A stretch of DNA of 64,000 nucleotides from Candidatus Accumulibacter aalborgensis (GCF_900089955.1 NZ_FLQX01000107.1:43143-107142); one strand, 5' to 3'; numbered from the stretch's first letter, positions 46,201-56,117 are shown. A program made the numbers and translations. The notes: generated by a model not told the origin, from the sequence alone.

Positions 46201-46875
46201 GGCCGCGCGGCCAGTGTCCGGATGCGCGACAACTTGCCCCAGGCGGTCGACGATCATCGGTAGCACCCCGGCCGCCGACCCGAGTTCAACAACGCGCACC
46301 GACAGTTGTTCGAGGTCGACCTCGCCCACCAGGGTCCGGTGCTCTGATGATTGCTTTGGCGCGACCTGGCTGCGCAGCGCTACGCTGGCAGCGACGACGA
46401 TCTTGCCGCGCAGCGACAGATAGCTGTCAGACCAGGTCACGGCGCCGGCTGGTCGCGACCCGGCGACGAACTTTCTTGCCGAAAAGTCCAGTCCCAGCAG
46501 GTCGCCACGGCCCATTCGCCGTTCCAGCGGCAGCCCGACATCAACGACGAGAGCGCTCGCATCCAAAACGTAGAGCGCGTCGATCGGCGCGTGGGCGTTG
46601 GCCAGCGTATCGACGACGACGCGCGTACGCTCGGGGGTCGCGTCAGGCATGGCCTCGATCTCTGCCGCCACACGTTCCAGCGCCAGTGCCGACCCGCGCA
46701 GAAAATCGTCGACCTGGCGCGACAGGGCCACGGCGAGGGAATGGTTGCTGCTCTCGACCTGCGCGCTCAGCCGCGGCAGGAGCACGCCGAGCATGACCGA
46801 GACGGCCAGCACGGTGGCCGCTCCGACCACGGTCGACAGACCGATCGCGAGCCAGAACCGCAGAGAGTGAGCCAT
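43204..46875 (-). CDS. Membrane GGDEF-EAL receptor with Cache, PAS and GAF domains
   Basis: 1223 residues: first membrane helix (about 7-33), periplasmic dCache sensor (about 40-285), second helix, HAMP, PAS, GAF (about 500-650), PAS, GGDEF with RLGGDEF intact but RSTE in place of the RxxD inhibitory site, and EAL with all key blocks (EALLRWHHP, RISVNLS, ELTESML, DDFGTGYSS, IAEGVET). Both making and breaking of cyclic di-GMP are possible. A periplasmic binding lipoprotein gene ends 109 bp upstream on the same strand. Confidence 0.93.
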   Translation of the reverse strand: MAHSLRFWLAIGLSTVVGAATVLAVSVMLGVLLPRLSAQVESSNHSLAVALSRQVDDFLRGSALALERVAAEIEAMPDATPERTRVVVDTLANAHAPIDALYVLDASALVVDVGLPLERRMGRGDLLGLDFSARKFVAGSRPAGAVTWSDSYLSLRGKIVVAASVALRSQVAPKQSSEHRTLVGEVDLEQLSVRVVELGSAAGVLPMIVDRLGQVVAHPDTGRAAGQENLGNLPLIRAGLAGHFSTERFIFDGHDYIGSVSPIGSSGWLALVAQPTELAFATMRSTLLAIIGGTAAALALALLSAYVFGRLLVRRVADFGRHVQAIADGDYTAPLPSSRTEELINLTISMRRMANAIVDREAALVASEGRYRALFRDAPLAYQSIDVSSGKVVEVNEAWLALLGYRREEVVGRPISAFLAEHSLPAQTAVLQHFVGEGRIDDLMINVRHKDGKAITVLISGRIHRDAQGEARTHCILADITERQRLEEAQRQASARLKHQAERAVAMLELPKAAERMDENEFVQHGLAVVERLTDSQIAFLYFVNADRQMSDSVIWSHGTRKHCSDALTDPLCATGVAVIWAAAMQQRGPLVYDDSSTSANGRLPVEAPGLERLISVPVIEGGIGRMMVAVGNKPRPYCEGDIETTRLIGQDIWRIVNQRRADEAQRLAATVFSASTSGICIADAQRRIVSVNPALSTITGYPPDEIIGQTPQLFASECQNDDGYLELWAGVTEHGEWRGEIWNRRKSGEVFPAWLTLTAVRNSDGLVTHYIGSFYDITERKRAEEHIRFLAHHDALTQLPNRTLLDDRFRQAIVKSRRDRKRTAVLFLDLDRFKLINDTLGHDAGDRLLASVAGRLQAALRSTETVARLGGDEFIIIIPDIPDIAHVALVAQKVLDVVSSPHLIDDRPLHVTPSLGISVYPDDGDDVPTLLRHADTAMYHAKECGRNNFQFFTPAMNLAVQERVSIEHDLRTAIANGEFELFYQPQVDCRSGNVTGMEALLRWHHPQRGLVSPHRFIPIAEETGLIVPIGEWVLRAACRQARCWHDAGQTGLRISVNLSTRQLQQPDLGERISSCLAESGLPASALELELTESMLMADPVSATTLLRSLDGLGIRLAIDDFGTGYSSLAYLKRFPVSRLKIDRSFVRDLSSDANDAAIVRAVVALAENLRMDVIAEGVETVDQMRFLERHDCFEVQGYLFSRPRPAAEFSSFRFALPVADGD

Positions 46876-46984
46876 GTCGCCAATGCTAATACAAAAAGGA
46901 CGGCGATCTCCTCACCGTGAATCCGGATTTGCCTTGTCTCCTCTTCCGCCGTTCTCGGCCACTCGGCAAGCCGGCCGCCCGAAA

Positions 46985-48136
46985 CTAGGGCAAGGACTTG
47001 AACTGGCCGTCGCTGATCACCAACAGGAAGGTGTCGCGCTGGGTGTCGCCGTGGGCATCAAAGCGAATCGGCAACTGCGCGCCGGCAAAGTCGCCGTGCG
47101 CGAGAATCGCCTGCTTGACGCTCTGGCCAGCGCTCCGGCTGGTGAGGGCATCGAGGGCCACGTTGGTGGCGTCGAAAGCGGTCAGTCCGGGGAAGCCCGG
47201 ATCGTGCGCGAAGCGCTCGCGGTAGGCGCGGGAAAATGCCAGGTACGCTGGCGCGCGGCTCTCGCGGTCAACGTATTGGGCAACGATGACTCCTTCGGCA
47301 GCCCGGCCACCGAGCTCGATCAGTTGCTCGGTGGCCGCCCATTCGGCGGTGGCGAGGCGAACCCCTGCGTCGCGCCTGCGGATCTGCTGGAGGAGCAAAG
47401 CGGTGTCGACCGAATTGGCGATGATCAGCACCCCGTCGGGCTCGCTGGCCAGCACGGCGAGGGCCAGGTCAGCCAGTGCGTTGCTGGCATCGAAGCCGAC
47501 CTCACCGACGATGCGCCCGCCCAGAGCCTCGAAGGCCTTCCGGAAATCGCCCGCCCAGCTCTCGCTGTAGGCCTTGTTGCGGAGATCGTAGACCAAGACC
47601 ACGCGGCGCAGTCCTTGCCGCCGAAAGTGATACTCCGCCGATCGGAAGACGTGCGTTGCCGTCGGCGCCACGACGCGGAAAAACTGGTCATCGAGGCCGG
47701 TCAGCGCGTTGGTCGTCGCGGTCGGCGAAATCAGCACAATCCCGGCCGCGTTGAGCTGCGGCAGCACGGCCACCGCCATGGCGCTGGTCATCGGACCAAC
47801 GATCAGCTCGACCTTGCGCGCCAGAAGTCGGGTTACCGCCTGCCTGGCCACCTCGGCGTCCTGCTGGTCATCCTCGGCGATCAACTCGATCGGTCGACCG
47901 TGGATGCCGCCCTGCTGGTTGCGCATCTCGACCGCAAGGATTGCGCCATTACGACCCCCGATTCCGAGATCGGCGACGCGTCCCGAAAGACCGCCCAGGA
48001 AGCCGATTCGCACCGGCTCGGGTGGCGCGCAGGCGACTATGCCGAGCAGGACCGTGGCCATCGCTGCAACGGCGAGCAGCCAGATCCGCCGCGCCCGCCC
48101 GATCAATCCGGCTGACAAAATTGTGGGTAAAGGCAT
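46985..48136 (-). CDS. Periplasmic ligand-binding lipoprotein (Leu/Ile/Val-binding type)
   Basis: 383 residues with lipobox LGIVAC near residue 36. The fold is the type I periplasmic binding protein: VRIGFLGGLSGRVADLGIGGRNGAILAVE near 42-70, ELIAEDDQQDAEVARQAV, LISPTATTNALTG and GLTAFDATNVALDAL. No permease or ATPase is nearby, so it probably feeds a signal to the GGDEF-EAL receptor rather than transport (inference). Start ATG 48136 is chosen for GGAG eight bases upstream. Confidence 0.88.
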   Translation of the reverse strand: MPLPTILSAGLIGRARRIWLLAVAAMATVLLGIVACAPPEPVRIGFLGGLSGRVADLGIGGRNGAILAVEMRNQQGGIHGRPIELIAEDDQQDAEVARQAVTRLLARKVELIVGPMTSAMAVAVLPQLNAAGIVLISPTATTNALTGLDDQFFRVVAPTATHVFRSAEYHFRRQGLRRVVLVYDLRNKAYSESWAGDFRKAFEALGGRIVGEVGFDASNALADLALAVLASEPDGVLIIANSVDTALLLQQIRRRDAGVRLATAEWAATEQLIELGGRAAEGVIVAQYVDRESRAPAYLAFSRAYRERFAHDPGFPGLTAFDATNVALDALTSRSAGQSVKQAILAHGDFAGAQLPIRFDAHGDTQRDTFLLVISDGQFKSLP

Positions 48137-48334
48137 GCGAGTCTCCGTCGGGGCCGCTTCCCCGGCCGCCAGGCGGGATTGGACCTTGATCATTGTAGTG
48201 GAGTCCGCACCAGGAAAGCGACGTTTGAGCGACCATCGTGGCCGTTCTCGCCGACGCTGGCATGGCCTTTTGACGCGGGCCAACGAAAATTCAAACAAAG
48301 CGCTCGCAAGGGCTGGCCTATGGGCAGCAAACGA

Positions 48335-48364
48335 TTGAACTGCCTGACATATAGGCGTTATCAT
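48335..48364 (+). promoter_or_regulatory. Candidate sigma-70 promoter of ppk2
   Basis: TTGAAC at 48335-48340 and TATCAT at 48359-48364, spacer 18 bp; start codon 72 bases beyond. Confidence 0.45.
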
Positions 48365-48435
48365 TGCCGCGGTCGCAGATCATCGATCTGGCGTTGAATT
48401 CCCGGAACAGAAAATATCCCATTGGAGAGAGACAG

Positions 48436-49683
48436 ATGGACAAGAAAACTCCGCCGCTCGCACCGGCCAGCGAAAGCAGCATTGCGACAGGAACAAGCTC
48501 AGCCGAAGGCGTGGCGCCTGCTACCGCCAAACCGGCAGCGCGAGCCCCCCGAGCGCGAGCAGTGCAGCCCCGCAAGGCGTCGGCCGGTGATGTGGCGCCG
48601 GCACACACGGCCAGCGCGATGGAAGCGTTTGACGTCGCCGAAGCTGCCAGTGCGGCGATCGAGCAGAAGAAAGTTGCTTTGAGTGACATCATCGCGCACG
48701 CCCCGATCGGCGACACGGCTTCGCTGGCCAAGACGCTCGAAGCGATCATGACCGGCGCGTCGCCCGACGACGCTGAGGCCTTGCGCAAGGCTTTGCTCGG
48801 CAAGGATTCACCGGCGGCAGCGAAGCCGGCGACCAGCCCGGACGACGAACTGGCCAGCGGCTGGCGAGACAACAATTCCTACCCCTATCGCAATCTGATG
48901 TCGCGCCGGGCGTACGAAAAGCAGAAATATCGCCTGCAGGTCGAACTGATCAAGATGCAGAACTGGGTCAAGGAGACCGGGCAACGGGTGGTCGTGATCT
49001 TCGAGGGACGCGATGCGGCGGGCAAGGGGGGCTCGATCAAGCGCTTCACCGAGAACCTCAACCCGCGCGGCGGGCGCGTCATGGCGCTCGAGAAACCGAC
49101 GCAGGAGGAACGCGGCCAGTGGTACTTCCAGCGCTACGTGCGTCACCTGCCGACTGCCGGCGAGATCGTTTTCTGCGACCGCTCGTGGTACAACCGTGCC
49201 GGCGTCGAGCGCGTGATGGGTTTCTGCACGGAAACCGAGTACGCCGAGTTCATGCGCCAGACACCGGAAGTCGAACGTACGCTGGTGCGCAGCGGCATCC
49301 ACCTGATCAAGTTCTGGTTCTCGGTCAGCCGCAAGGAGCAGCGCCGCCGCTTCAAGGAGCGCCAGGTGCACCCGCTCAAACAGTGGAAGCTGTCACCGAT
49401 CGACCTCGCCTCGCTCGACAAGTGGGACGACTACACCAAGGCCAAGGAGGCGATGTTCTTCCATACCGATACCGCCGAGACGCCGTGGACGGTGGTCAAG
49501 TCCGACTGCAAGAAGCGTGCACGGCTGAACGCCATGCGCTACGTCCTGCACAAGCTCAATTACACCGGCAAGGACATCGACGCCATCGGTCCGATCGATC
49601 CGCTGCTCGTCGGTCGTCCGCATGTGGTTTACGAACCCAGCGGATCGGTGCACCCCGAAGTCGACCACCGACCGATCCTCTAG
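48436..49683 (+). CDS. ppk2: Polyphosphate kinase 2
   Basis: 415 residues. The PPK2 core (from about 150) has Walker A GRDAAGKGG at 191-199, the KPTQEERGQWYFQRY lid, and Walker B FCDRSWYNRAGVERVMGF. It transfers phosphate between polyphosphate and nucleotides, often GDP/ADP from polyP. The first 145 residues are an Ala/Pro/Arg-rich, low-complexity extension, followed by helices (about 60-125); this may tether the enzyme to granules. GGAGAGA precedes ATG 48436. Confidence 0.95.
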   Translation: MDKKTPPLAPASESSIATGTSSAEGVAPATAKPAARAPRARAVQPRKASAGDVAPAHTASAMEAFDVAEAASAAIEQKKVALSDIIAHAPIGDTASLAKTLEAIMTGASPDDAEALRKALLGKDSPAAAKPATSPDDELASGWRDNNSYPYRNLMSRRAYEKQKYRLQVELIKMQNWVKETGQRVVVIFEGRDAAGKGGSIKRFTENLNPRGGRVMALEKPTQEERGQWYFQRYVRHLPTAGEIVFCDRSWYNRAGVERVMGFCTETEYAEFMRQTPEVERTLVRSGIHLIKFWFSVSRKEQRRRFKERQVHPLKQWKLSPIDLASLDKWDDYTKAKEAMFFHTDTAETPWTVVKSDCKKRARLNAMRYVLHKLNYTGKDIDAIGPIDPLLVGRPHVVYEPSGSVHPEVDHRPIL

Positions 49684-49714
49684 CCCGAGCGGCGACCGAG
49701 TGCAAGCCGCACCA

Positions 49715-49740
49715 GGGGCGCCGCAAGCGCCCCTTTTTTT
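49715..49740 (+). terminator. Intrinsic terminator after ppk2
   Basis: GGGGCGC, loop CGCAA, GCGCCCC, then seven T residues. Confidence 0.92.
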
Positions 49741-49776
49741 GCCAACCCACCGCTTGCTTTTGCGATGAGATGAGCT

Positions 49777-50382
49777 GTGGCCACCCTTCATCTGCAGCAG
49801 TTTGCTACTCGCCATGTCGGTCCGCTCGAACTCTGTATCGCCGCCGGCGAGTGCGTTGGTCTGCACGGGGCATCCGGCAGCGGCAAGACGCTTCTCTTGC
49901 GCGCCATTGCCGATCTCGACCCGCATCAGGGAGAGGCGTCGCTCGATGGCGCCGCCAGCTCGAGCTTGCCTGCTCCCGACTGGCGACGTTCGGTGGCCTT
50001 GGTGATCGCCGAAAGCCAGTGGTGGTGCGAACATGTCGGCGAGCATTTCGACCACGGCGTCAACGATGCCTGGCTGGAACAGCTCGGCCTGCCCGCAGCC
50101 GCGATGGCCTGGGAAGTTTCCCGCTGCTCGACCGGCGAAAGGCAGCGGCTCGCCTTGTTGCGCACCTTGATGCACGAGCCTGCCGCGCTATTGCTGGATG
50201 AGCCGACCGGCAATCTCGACCTGGAGAGCACACGCCGCGTCGAGGCCTTGCTCGATGACTATCGCCGGCAACGACAGGCGGCACTGTTGTGGGTCAGCCA
50301 CGACCCCGGCCAGATTGCGCGTGTCGCTCGACGCAGTTTCCTCCTGCGCGACGGCAAGCTGGAAGACGAGCTGCGACCATGA
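49777..50382 (+). CDS. fetA: ABC transporter ATPase, FetA-like
   Basis: 201 residues. Walker A GASGSGKTLLL at 30-40, signature CSTGERQRLAL near 116-126, and Walker B LLLDEPTGNLD near 136-146. It pairs with the downstream FetB-like permease, which it overlaps by four bases. In E. coli FetAB exports iron and eases oxidative stress. Confidence 0.88.
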   Translation: MATLHLQQFATRHVGPLELCIAAGECVGLHGASGSGKTLLLRAIADLDPHQGEASLDGAASSSLPAPDWRRSVALVIAESQWWCEHVGEHFDHGVNDAWLEQLGLPAAAMAWEVSRCSTGERQRLALLRTLMHEPAALLLDEPTGNLDLESTRRVEALLDDYRRQRQAALLWVSHDPGQIARVARRSFLLRDGKLEDELRP

Positions 50383-51182
50383 ACGCGATCGTCCTCTCTC
50401 CACTCGACCTTGCGCTCGCCGCGCTCCTGGTCCTCGCCCTGGCCGGACTGTCGTGGCACATGCGCATCGGTGTCGAACGACAACTTCTGGTTTCTGCCGC
50501 CCGCAGCACGCTTCAGTTATTCCTGATTGGCCTGGTCCTCAAGGTCCTCTTCGACAACGCTCATCTGGTCTGGGTGGCGCTGATGGCTGGCGTGATGATC
50601 GCCGTCGCCGGGCGCGAGGTGATGGTCCGCCAGAAGCGCCGCCTGCTGGGCTGGCGGGGATTCGGCGTCGGTACGCTGTCGATGTTCGTCTCGTCGTTCT
50701 CGGTCACCGTGCTGGCGCTGGTCCTGGTCATTGGCACCACTCCCTGGTACGCACCGCAATATGCCATACCGCTGCTCGGCATGATCCTCGGCAACACCAT
50801 GAACGGCATCTCGCTGGGACTCGACCGCTTGACCCAGGACGCCGCGCAGAAGCGCCAGATTCTCGAAAGCCGGCTGGCGCTGGGTCAGTGCTGGCAACGG
50901 GCGATCTCGGATAGCCGCCGCGAGGCGATCCGGGTCGGCCTGATCCCGATTGTCAATGCCATGTCCGCCGCCGGCATCGTCAGCCTGCCGGGGATGATGA
51001 CCGGCCAGATACTCGCCGGCACGCCCCCGGTCGAAGCGGTCAAGTATCAGATCCTGGTGATGTTTCTGATTGCTGGTGGAACCGGATTGGGGACCGTGGT
51101 GGCGGTCAGCCTGGCCGCCCGGCGCCTCTTCGACGAACGCCACCGCTTGCGACTCGACCGGCTGGGCACGCCCGTCAAGTGA
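50379..51182 (+). CDS. fetB: ABC transporter permease, FetB-like (UPF0014)
   Basis: 267 residues with about seven membrane helices. PLLGMILGNTMNGISLGLDRL near 127-147 and GLIPIVNAMSAAGIVSLPGMMTGQIL near 186-211 are the family blocks. The stop is followed 47 bp later by a collapsed regulator gene. Confidence 0.9.
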   Translation: MNAIVLSPLDLALAALLVLALAGLSWHMRIGVERQLLVSAARSTLQLFLIGLVLKVLFDNAHLVWVALMAGVMIAVAGREVMVRQKRRLLGWRGFGVGTLSMFVSSFSVTVLALVLVIGTTPWYAPQYAIPLLGMILGNTMNGISLGLDRLTQDAAQKRQILESRLALGQCWQRAISDSRREAIRVGLIPIVNAMSAAGIVSLPGMMTGQILAGTPPVEAVKYQILVMFLIAGGTGLGTVVAVSLAARRLFDERHRLRLDRLGTPVK

Positions 51183-51229
51183 CCGGAGATTTGTGCTACT
51201 CTCGAAGAGTGGGGTAAGAAAGTGCTTCC

Positions 51230-51490
51230 ATGGTTGCAGCAACCATTCTCATTGTCGATGACGAGCCGACCAACCTGTCGTTGCTGACGCAGTTGGTCAG
51301 CATCCGGGCGCTGGCCCAACTAGCCGAAACACGCGACCCGGAAACCGGCAATCACATTCAACGCACGCAAGAGTTCGTCCGGCTGTTGGCCTTGCGGCTG
51401 AGACATCCCGTTGCCGTGCGCCTGATGACGGCGGCCGACGTCTTCGACGATTTCATCGCCATCGCCGAACGCTACAGCGAAGCCGGCTGA
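51230..51490 (+). pseudogene. HD-GYP response regulator collapsed to 86 codons
   Basis: The frame joins pieces of a protein normally near 350 residues: the start of a receiver (ILIVDDEPTNLSLLTQL, 6-22), the start of an HD-GYP domain (SIRALAQLAETRDPETGNHI, 24-43), a later piece (RLMTAADVFD, 64-73) and the final tail (DFIAIAERY, 74-82). The phospho-acceptor Asp, the HD pair and the GYP motif are gone. Three separate deletions are needed, all in frame. Confidence 0.75.
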
Positions 51491-51524
51491 CGGCCAACGC
51501 GGGCGAGCTGACGAAAGAACGGCC

Positions 51525-51806
51525 ATGAACCCGGAACAGGATCAGCAAGCACTGCGCGCGGCAGCCGAGGCGGCGCTGGCGCAACGGCCCGCAGGCCTGG
51601 CGCCGGGTGAGGTAGACGGGCAACGCCTGCTGCACGACATGCAGGTTGCGGTCGACCGCGAGTTGGCAATGATCGGCCTCAAACAACAGGCCAATGCGCT
51701 GTCGCAGCAACTCGGCCAGACGCCGTTCAAGCTGGACTTCGTCGACCCGCCGACGCCGGGCGTGACCGCGGATGCGAACCCATCCGCTGACCGAGCGCCG
51801 CCATGA
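51525..51806 (+). pseudogene. PAS sensor protein collapsed to 93 codons
   Basis: Residues 1-40 resemble the head of PAS/GGDEF or kinase proteins (QALRAAAEAAL...GQRLLHDMQV), as in the intact protein at 11022-13247, and residues 43-72 (ELAMIGLKQQANALSQQLG) resemble the tail of such proteins. The PAS and output domains are missing. The next gene starts inside the stop codon (ATGA). Confidence 0.6.
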
Positions 51807-52498
51807 GCCGCCGCCTGCCTGTCCGGCCGGCCGTCGTGGGACGGCGCCAGGACGACGGGGCAGCACGGCATCCCGCGCGGCGGCGTCCGCTGCTGGGCGC
51901 TCTGCTGGTGACCCTCTTCGTGGCCTGCGTACCGCGAGCGGCCCCTGCCGTCGAACGAGTAGCCATCTGTCACGGAGCGTTTGCCTCGTTGTTGATTCCG
52001 CTGGCCAAGCGACAGGATTTCTATGCCGCCGAGGGCGTCGAAGTCGATGCGGCCGCCCATTGGGAGCCGAACATTCAGATGCTGGCAGCAGAATTCGGTG
52101 TCAAGGCAAAGACATTCAGCGTTCCCGGCCTGCACGTCGGTCCTTTCCTGCTGCTCGGTGGGCGAGATTACCTGCGCCAGAACCGCGCTACCGTCGAGCG
52201 CGTCCTGCGCGCCCTGATCCGCGCCGAGGGCTTCGCCAAGGAGCAGCCGGAAAAAGCCATGACTATGATGATGGGTATCAACGTGGTGGGCCGGGATGAT
52301 GTCAAATTGGTGTGGTCGGTAAACGATTTTCGCGTCACGCTTGACCAGTCACTGCTCTTTTCGCTGGAGAATGTGGCCCGTTGGGCCATCGCCTGGCTAC
52401 CCGTCGTGCAGCGGCCGGCAATGCCGAACTACCTCGATTTCATTGACGTCGACGGACTACTGGCGGTCAAGCCAGCCGCGGTCACGATCATTCATTGA
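51803..52498 (+). pseudogene. Truncated NMT1/SsuA-like substrate-binding protein
   Basis: 231 codons. A membrane signal (LLGALLVTLFVACVPRAAPA) leads to ERVAICHGAFASLLIPLAKRQ, which is the first strand and helix of an NMT1-type binding protein, then jumps to HWEPNIQMLAAEFG and the C-terminal lobe (ATVERVLRALIRAEGFAKE). Around 100 residues of the first lobe seem absent compared with the usual 310-340, so ligand binding is doubtful. It may still be translated. Confidence 0.65.
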
Positions 52499-52508
52499 GC
52501 CGGCAAGC

Positions 52509-55500
52509 ATGCTCATCAAGACCCAGCTCCGTCTGGCAGCGCTACTACCCGCCGTCTTTGCGCTGCTGATTGCCGCTATCCTGTGGGGCGTGGCGCAGAA
52601 GGTCGACGATGCGCAAGAGCAGGCCAAAGTCGCCGCCCAGATACGTATAGCGAATTTCGAACTCGGCATCCTCACCCAGGAGTACTTGCTGTATGGTACC
52701 TCCCGGTCGGCAAGTCAGTTGTTGCGTCGTCATCAAATGATGGGCGATTTGCTTGCCGGAGCTGAATTCGACCGAACCGGGGAACCCGATGAAATCGAGG
52801 GACACGAACTGGTCGCAACGCTGCGGCAGAGCCACAAGGAACTTGGCACCTTGTACAAGCTGCTGCTGGAAAACTCGACGGCAAATCGCGAGCAGATTGC
52901 CGGCGCCTTGCTGGTCAGATCGCACGACATCCGCGCCAGGGCAGAGCGCCTTGCCGACATCCAGAATGCGCAGATTGTGGCACTCCAGCGAGCCGCGAAC
53001 CGCATTGTCATCGTCGCCCTATCCGTGTTGGCCGGTTTGAGCATGGTCTTGCTGACCGTGATGTCGCGGCGGCTGGTGAGCGGTCTCGGCACGCTGGCGG
53101 ACGGGGCACAACGGGTTGCCGAAGGTGACTTCGAACATCAGATACAGACCGACACGGCCGACGAAATTGGCGCCCTGGCGAATTCTTTGAACCGTATGAG
53201 TGGCCGGCTGCGCATCTCGCATACCTCGATCGACAAGCTGAAAGATGAAATTGCCGAACGCAAGGACGCTGAAACCCGTCTCGCCGCGAATATGGCCTGG
53301 CAAGCCGCAGAACAGGCTACTGCCTTGGAAGAGCAGCGCCAGGCCAGGCTGGCGGCACTGAACCTGATCGAAGACGCCATTGCCGCCCGTTGCCTGAGCG
53401 AGGCAGCGACCGCATCGCTGCAGGAGAGCCTCGCCCGCCACCAGGCGATCACCCGGTCGGCCTACGAAGCGATCATCACCTCCGACAGCGCGGGCAATAT
53501 TGCGGGCTGGAACCGGGGCGCGACGACCCTCTTTGGCTACACGGAAGCGGAAGCGATGGGGCAACCGATGACCGTGCTGATCCCGGAACGATACCGCGCA
53601 GCGCATCTTGCCGGAATGAGTCGCGTCGCGGCTGGTGAAAAGACCCGCTTGATCGGCAGGAGGGTTGAACTGCAGGGAGTGCGCAAGGACGACAGCGAGT
53701 TTCCGCTGGAACTTACCCTCGCCCGCTGGGAGACCGACGCGGACTGGTTCGTCACCGCGATCATCGGCGACATCAGCGAACGCAAACTTGCCGACGCTGC
53801 GCGCCGCGCAGCGGAAGAGGACTTGATCAAAAGCCGGTCGCAACTGCAGAAGCTCTCGCTGGCCGTTGAACAAAGCCCGGAGAGCATCCTGATCACTGAT
53901 ATCGACGCTCGTATCGAGTACGTGAACGACGCCTTCGTTCGTACGTCGGGTTATAGCCGCGACGAAGTGCTTGGCCGCAACCCGCGCCTCCTGCGCTCGG
54001 GCAAGACCCCGCGCGAAACCTACGTGGCGATGTGGAAAGCGCTGGCCCAGGGCCAGCTATGGAAGGGGCAGTTCCACAACCGCCGGAAAGACGGCAGCGA
54101 GTATGTCGAATTCGCCATCGTCACGCCGCTGCGCCAGCCCGACGGGACGGTCAGCCACTTTGTCGCGGTGAAGGAAGACATTACCGAGAAGAAGCGCGTC
54201 GGCGACGAGCTTGATCATTACCGCGACCATCTGGAAGAACTGGTCGAGCAGCGCACGCGGGAACTGACCGTGGCGCGGCAGCAGGCCGACGCCGCCAACC
54301 AGGCCAAGAGCGCCTTCCTCGCCAACATGAGCCACGAGATCCGCACGCCGATGAACGCCATCATCGGCCTCACCCACTTGATCAAGCGCGCCGGGACGAC
54401 GCCCGAACAGGAAGAGCGGCTCGCCAAGATCGACGGTGCCGGACGTCACCTGCTGTCGATCATCAATGACATCCTTGACTTGTCGAAGATCGAGGCCGGC
54501 AAAATCCAACTGGAAAGCGTCAATTTCCACCTCTCGGAAGTCCTCGACAGTGTCGCCTCGATCATCGGACAGGCGGCAGGGGCCAAGGGCTTGCGGATCG
54601 AAACGGACGGCAGTACCGTTCCCTTGTGGCTGTGCGGTGACGTCACGCGGCTGCGCCAGGCGCTGCTCAACTACGCCAGCAATGCCGTCAAATTCAGCTA
54701 CCAGGGTGCCGTCGTCCTGCGTGCCGTCCTGCTCGAGGACGACGGTGCCGGATTGCTCGTACGCTTCGAAGTGCAGGACGCGGGAATCGGCATCGACCGT
54801 CAAGAGGTGGGCCGGCTGTTCGAAGCTTTTGTGCAGGCGGACAGTTCGACCACGCGCAGATACGGCGGCACCGGGCTCGGCCTGGTGATCACCCGGCACA
54901 TGGCCGAATTGATGGGTGGCCAGGTCGGCATTGACAGCACTCCGGGGGTGGGCAGCCTCTTCTGGTTTACGGCCCGCCTGCAGCGCGGCCATGGCGTCAT
55001 ACCCAGCGTACCGATCCCGTATGCGCAGGATGTCGAGACGCAATTGCGCCGCGACCATGCCGGCGCACGGTTGCTGCTGGCCGAAGACAACCCGATCAAC
55101 CGCGAGGTGGTGTTGGAACTGCTGCATGCTGTGGGCTTGGCGGTGGACACTGCGGTCGACGGCCGCGAAGCCGTGGCCAGGGTCCAGGCGAACGACTACC
55201 GGCTGATCCTGATGGATATGCAGATGCCGAACATGGATGGCCTTGAAGCCACCCGCGCCATTCGCGCCCTGCCGGGCGGGGAGAACAAGCCGATCCTGGC
55301 GATGACGGCCAATGTCTTCGATGAGGATCGACATGCCTGCGCGGCGGTAGGGATGAACGATTTCATCGCCAAGCCGGTCAATCCCGACGCCCTCTACCAG
55401 ACATTGCTGTCGTGGCTATCGGTGGCGCCGCCGATCGCAGCACGGCGTTTGATCACCGCCGCGACCGCTGCGCCAGCCATCGCAAGGAACGACGGCCAGA

Positions 55501-56105
55501 CCCTGCCTAGGCTGCTGGCCGATTTCGGCGGACTCGATGCCCGGCGGGGGCTCGCCGTCCTGCGCGGCAATGGGCGCCTGTATCTTGCGCTGTTGCGACA
55601 GTTCGCCAGCGGCCATCGTGAGGACGCGCGACAGATGGGCGAGGACCTTGCGGCGGGGCGCATCGATGCGGCCCGGCAACGGGCGCACGCGCTCAAGGGG
55701 GCAGCCGGGAGTCTGGCTGCCACGCGAATTCAGGCCACTGCCGGGGCCATCGAAAAGGCCTTGCACGACGCCGACCCGGCAGCGACCCTGCTGCTCCTGC
55801 GCGATCGTTTGCAAGCCGAGCAGAACGCGCTGGACGAAGTTCTCGCGCAACTGCCCAACACGACAAGCGAAGGCGACCAGCGCCCGGCCGACCCTGGCGG
55901 GGCGCGGACGGTGCTCAACGAGCTGAGATTTCTGCTCGCCCGCGACGATACGGCGGCAGGCGATCTGTTCGCGGCCAGCCGGCCGTTGTTGCTGGCCACG
56001 CTAGGCACGGCGGCACTATCGCTAGAACGACAAATCGAGACCTTTGATTATCCCTCCGCGCTGGCTGCGGTGGGCAAACTGATCCGGCAAACACCGGAGA
56101 ACTGA
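52509..56105 (+). CDS. Hybrid sensor histidine kinase with HPt domain
   Basis: 1198 residues: two membrane helices (about 7-28 and 160-185) with a short periplasmic region, HAMP, PAS (about 305-430), PAS (about 440-565), HisKA ([18 protein letters not shown], His near 612), HATPase ([12 protein letters not shown]), a receiver ([11 protein letters not shown] with Asp in LILMDMQMP) and a C-terminal HPt ([14 protein letters not shown]). A complete phosphorelay in one protein. Start ATG 52509 follows the binding-protein remnant by 10 bp. Confidence 0.94.
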   Translation: MLIKTQLRLAALLPAVFALLIAAILWGVAQKVDDAQEQAKVAAQIRIANFELGILTQEYLLYGTSRSASQLLRRHQMMGDLLAGAEFDRTGEPDEIEGHELVATLRQSHKELGTLYKLLLENSTANREQIAGALLVRSHDIRARAERLADIQNAQIVALQRAANRIVIVALSVLAGLSMVLLTVMSRRLVSGLGTLADGAQRVAEGDFEHQIQTDTADEIGALANSLNRMSGRLRISHTSIDKLKDEIAERKDAETRLAANMAWQAAEQATALEEQRQARLAALNLIEDAIAARCLSEAATASLQESLARHQAITRSAYEAIITSDSAGNIAGWNRGATTLFGYTEAEAMGQPMTVLIPERYRAAHLAGMSRVAAGEKTRLIGRRVELQGVRKDDSEFPLELTLARWETDADWFVTAIIGDISERKLADAARRAAEEDLIKSRSQLQKLSLAVEQSPESILITDIDARIEYVNDAFVRTSGYSRDEVLGRNPRLLRSGKTPRETYVAMWKALAQGQLWKGQFHNRRKDGSEYVEFAIVTPLRQPDGTVSHFVAVKEDITEKKRVGDELDHYRDHLEELVEQRTRELTVARQQADAANQAKSAFLANMSHEIRTPMNAIIGLTHLIKRAGTTPEQEERLAKIDGAGRHLLSIINDILDLSKIEAGKIQLESVNFHLSEVLDSVASIIGQAAGAKGLRIETDGSTVPLWLCGDVTRLRQALLNYASNAVKFSYQGAVVLRAVLLEDDGAGLLVRFEVQDAGIGIDRQEVGRLFEAFVQADSSTTRRYGGTGLGLVITRHMAELMGGQVGIDSTPGVGSLFWFTARLQRGHGVIPSVPIPYAQDVETQLRRDHAGARLLLAEDNPINREVVLELLHAVGLAVDTAVDGREAVARVQANDYRLILMDMQMPNMDGLEATRAIRALPGGENKPILAMTANVFDEDRHACAAVGMNDFIAKPVNPDALYQTLLSWLSVAPPIAARRLITAATAAPAIARNDGQTLPRLLADFGGLDARRGLAVLRGNGRLYLALLRQFASGHREDARQMGEDLAAGRIDAARQRAHALKGAAGSLAATRIQATAGAIEKALHDADPAATLLLLRDRLQAEQNALDEVLAQLPNTTSEGDQRPADPGGARTVLNELRFLLARDDTAAGDLFAASRPLLLATLGTAALSLERQIETFDYPSALAAVGKLIRQTPEN

Positions 56106-56117
56106 CGAGGCGAAGCC

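Noticed and set aside
48344..48364. Possible Pho box upstream of ppk2 (CTGACAT and TTATCAT)
   Set aside because: The half-sites are 14 bases apart, not the required 11, and the unit at the right distance (GCGTTAT) does not match.
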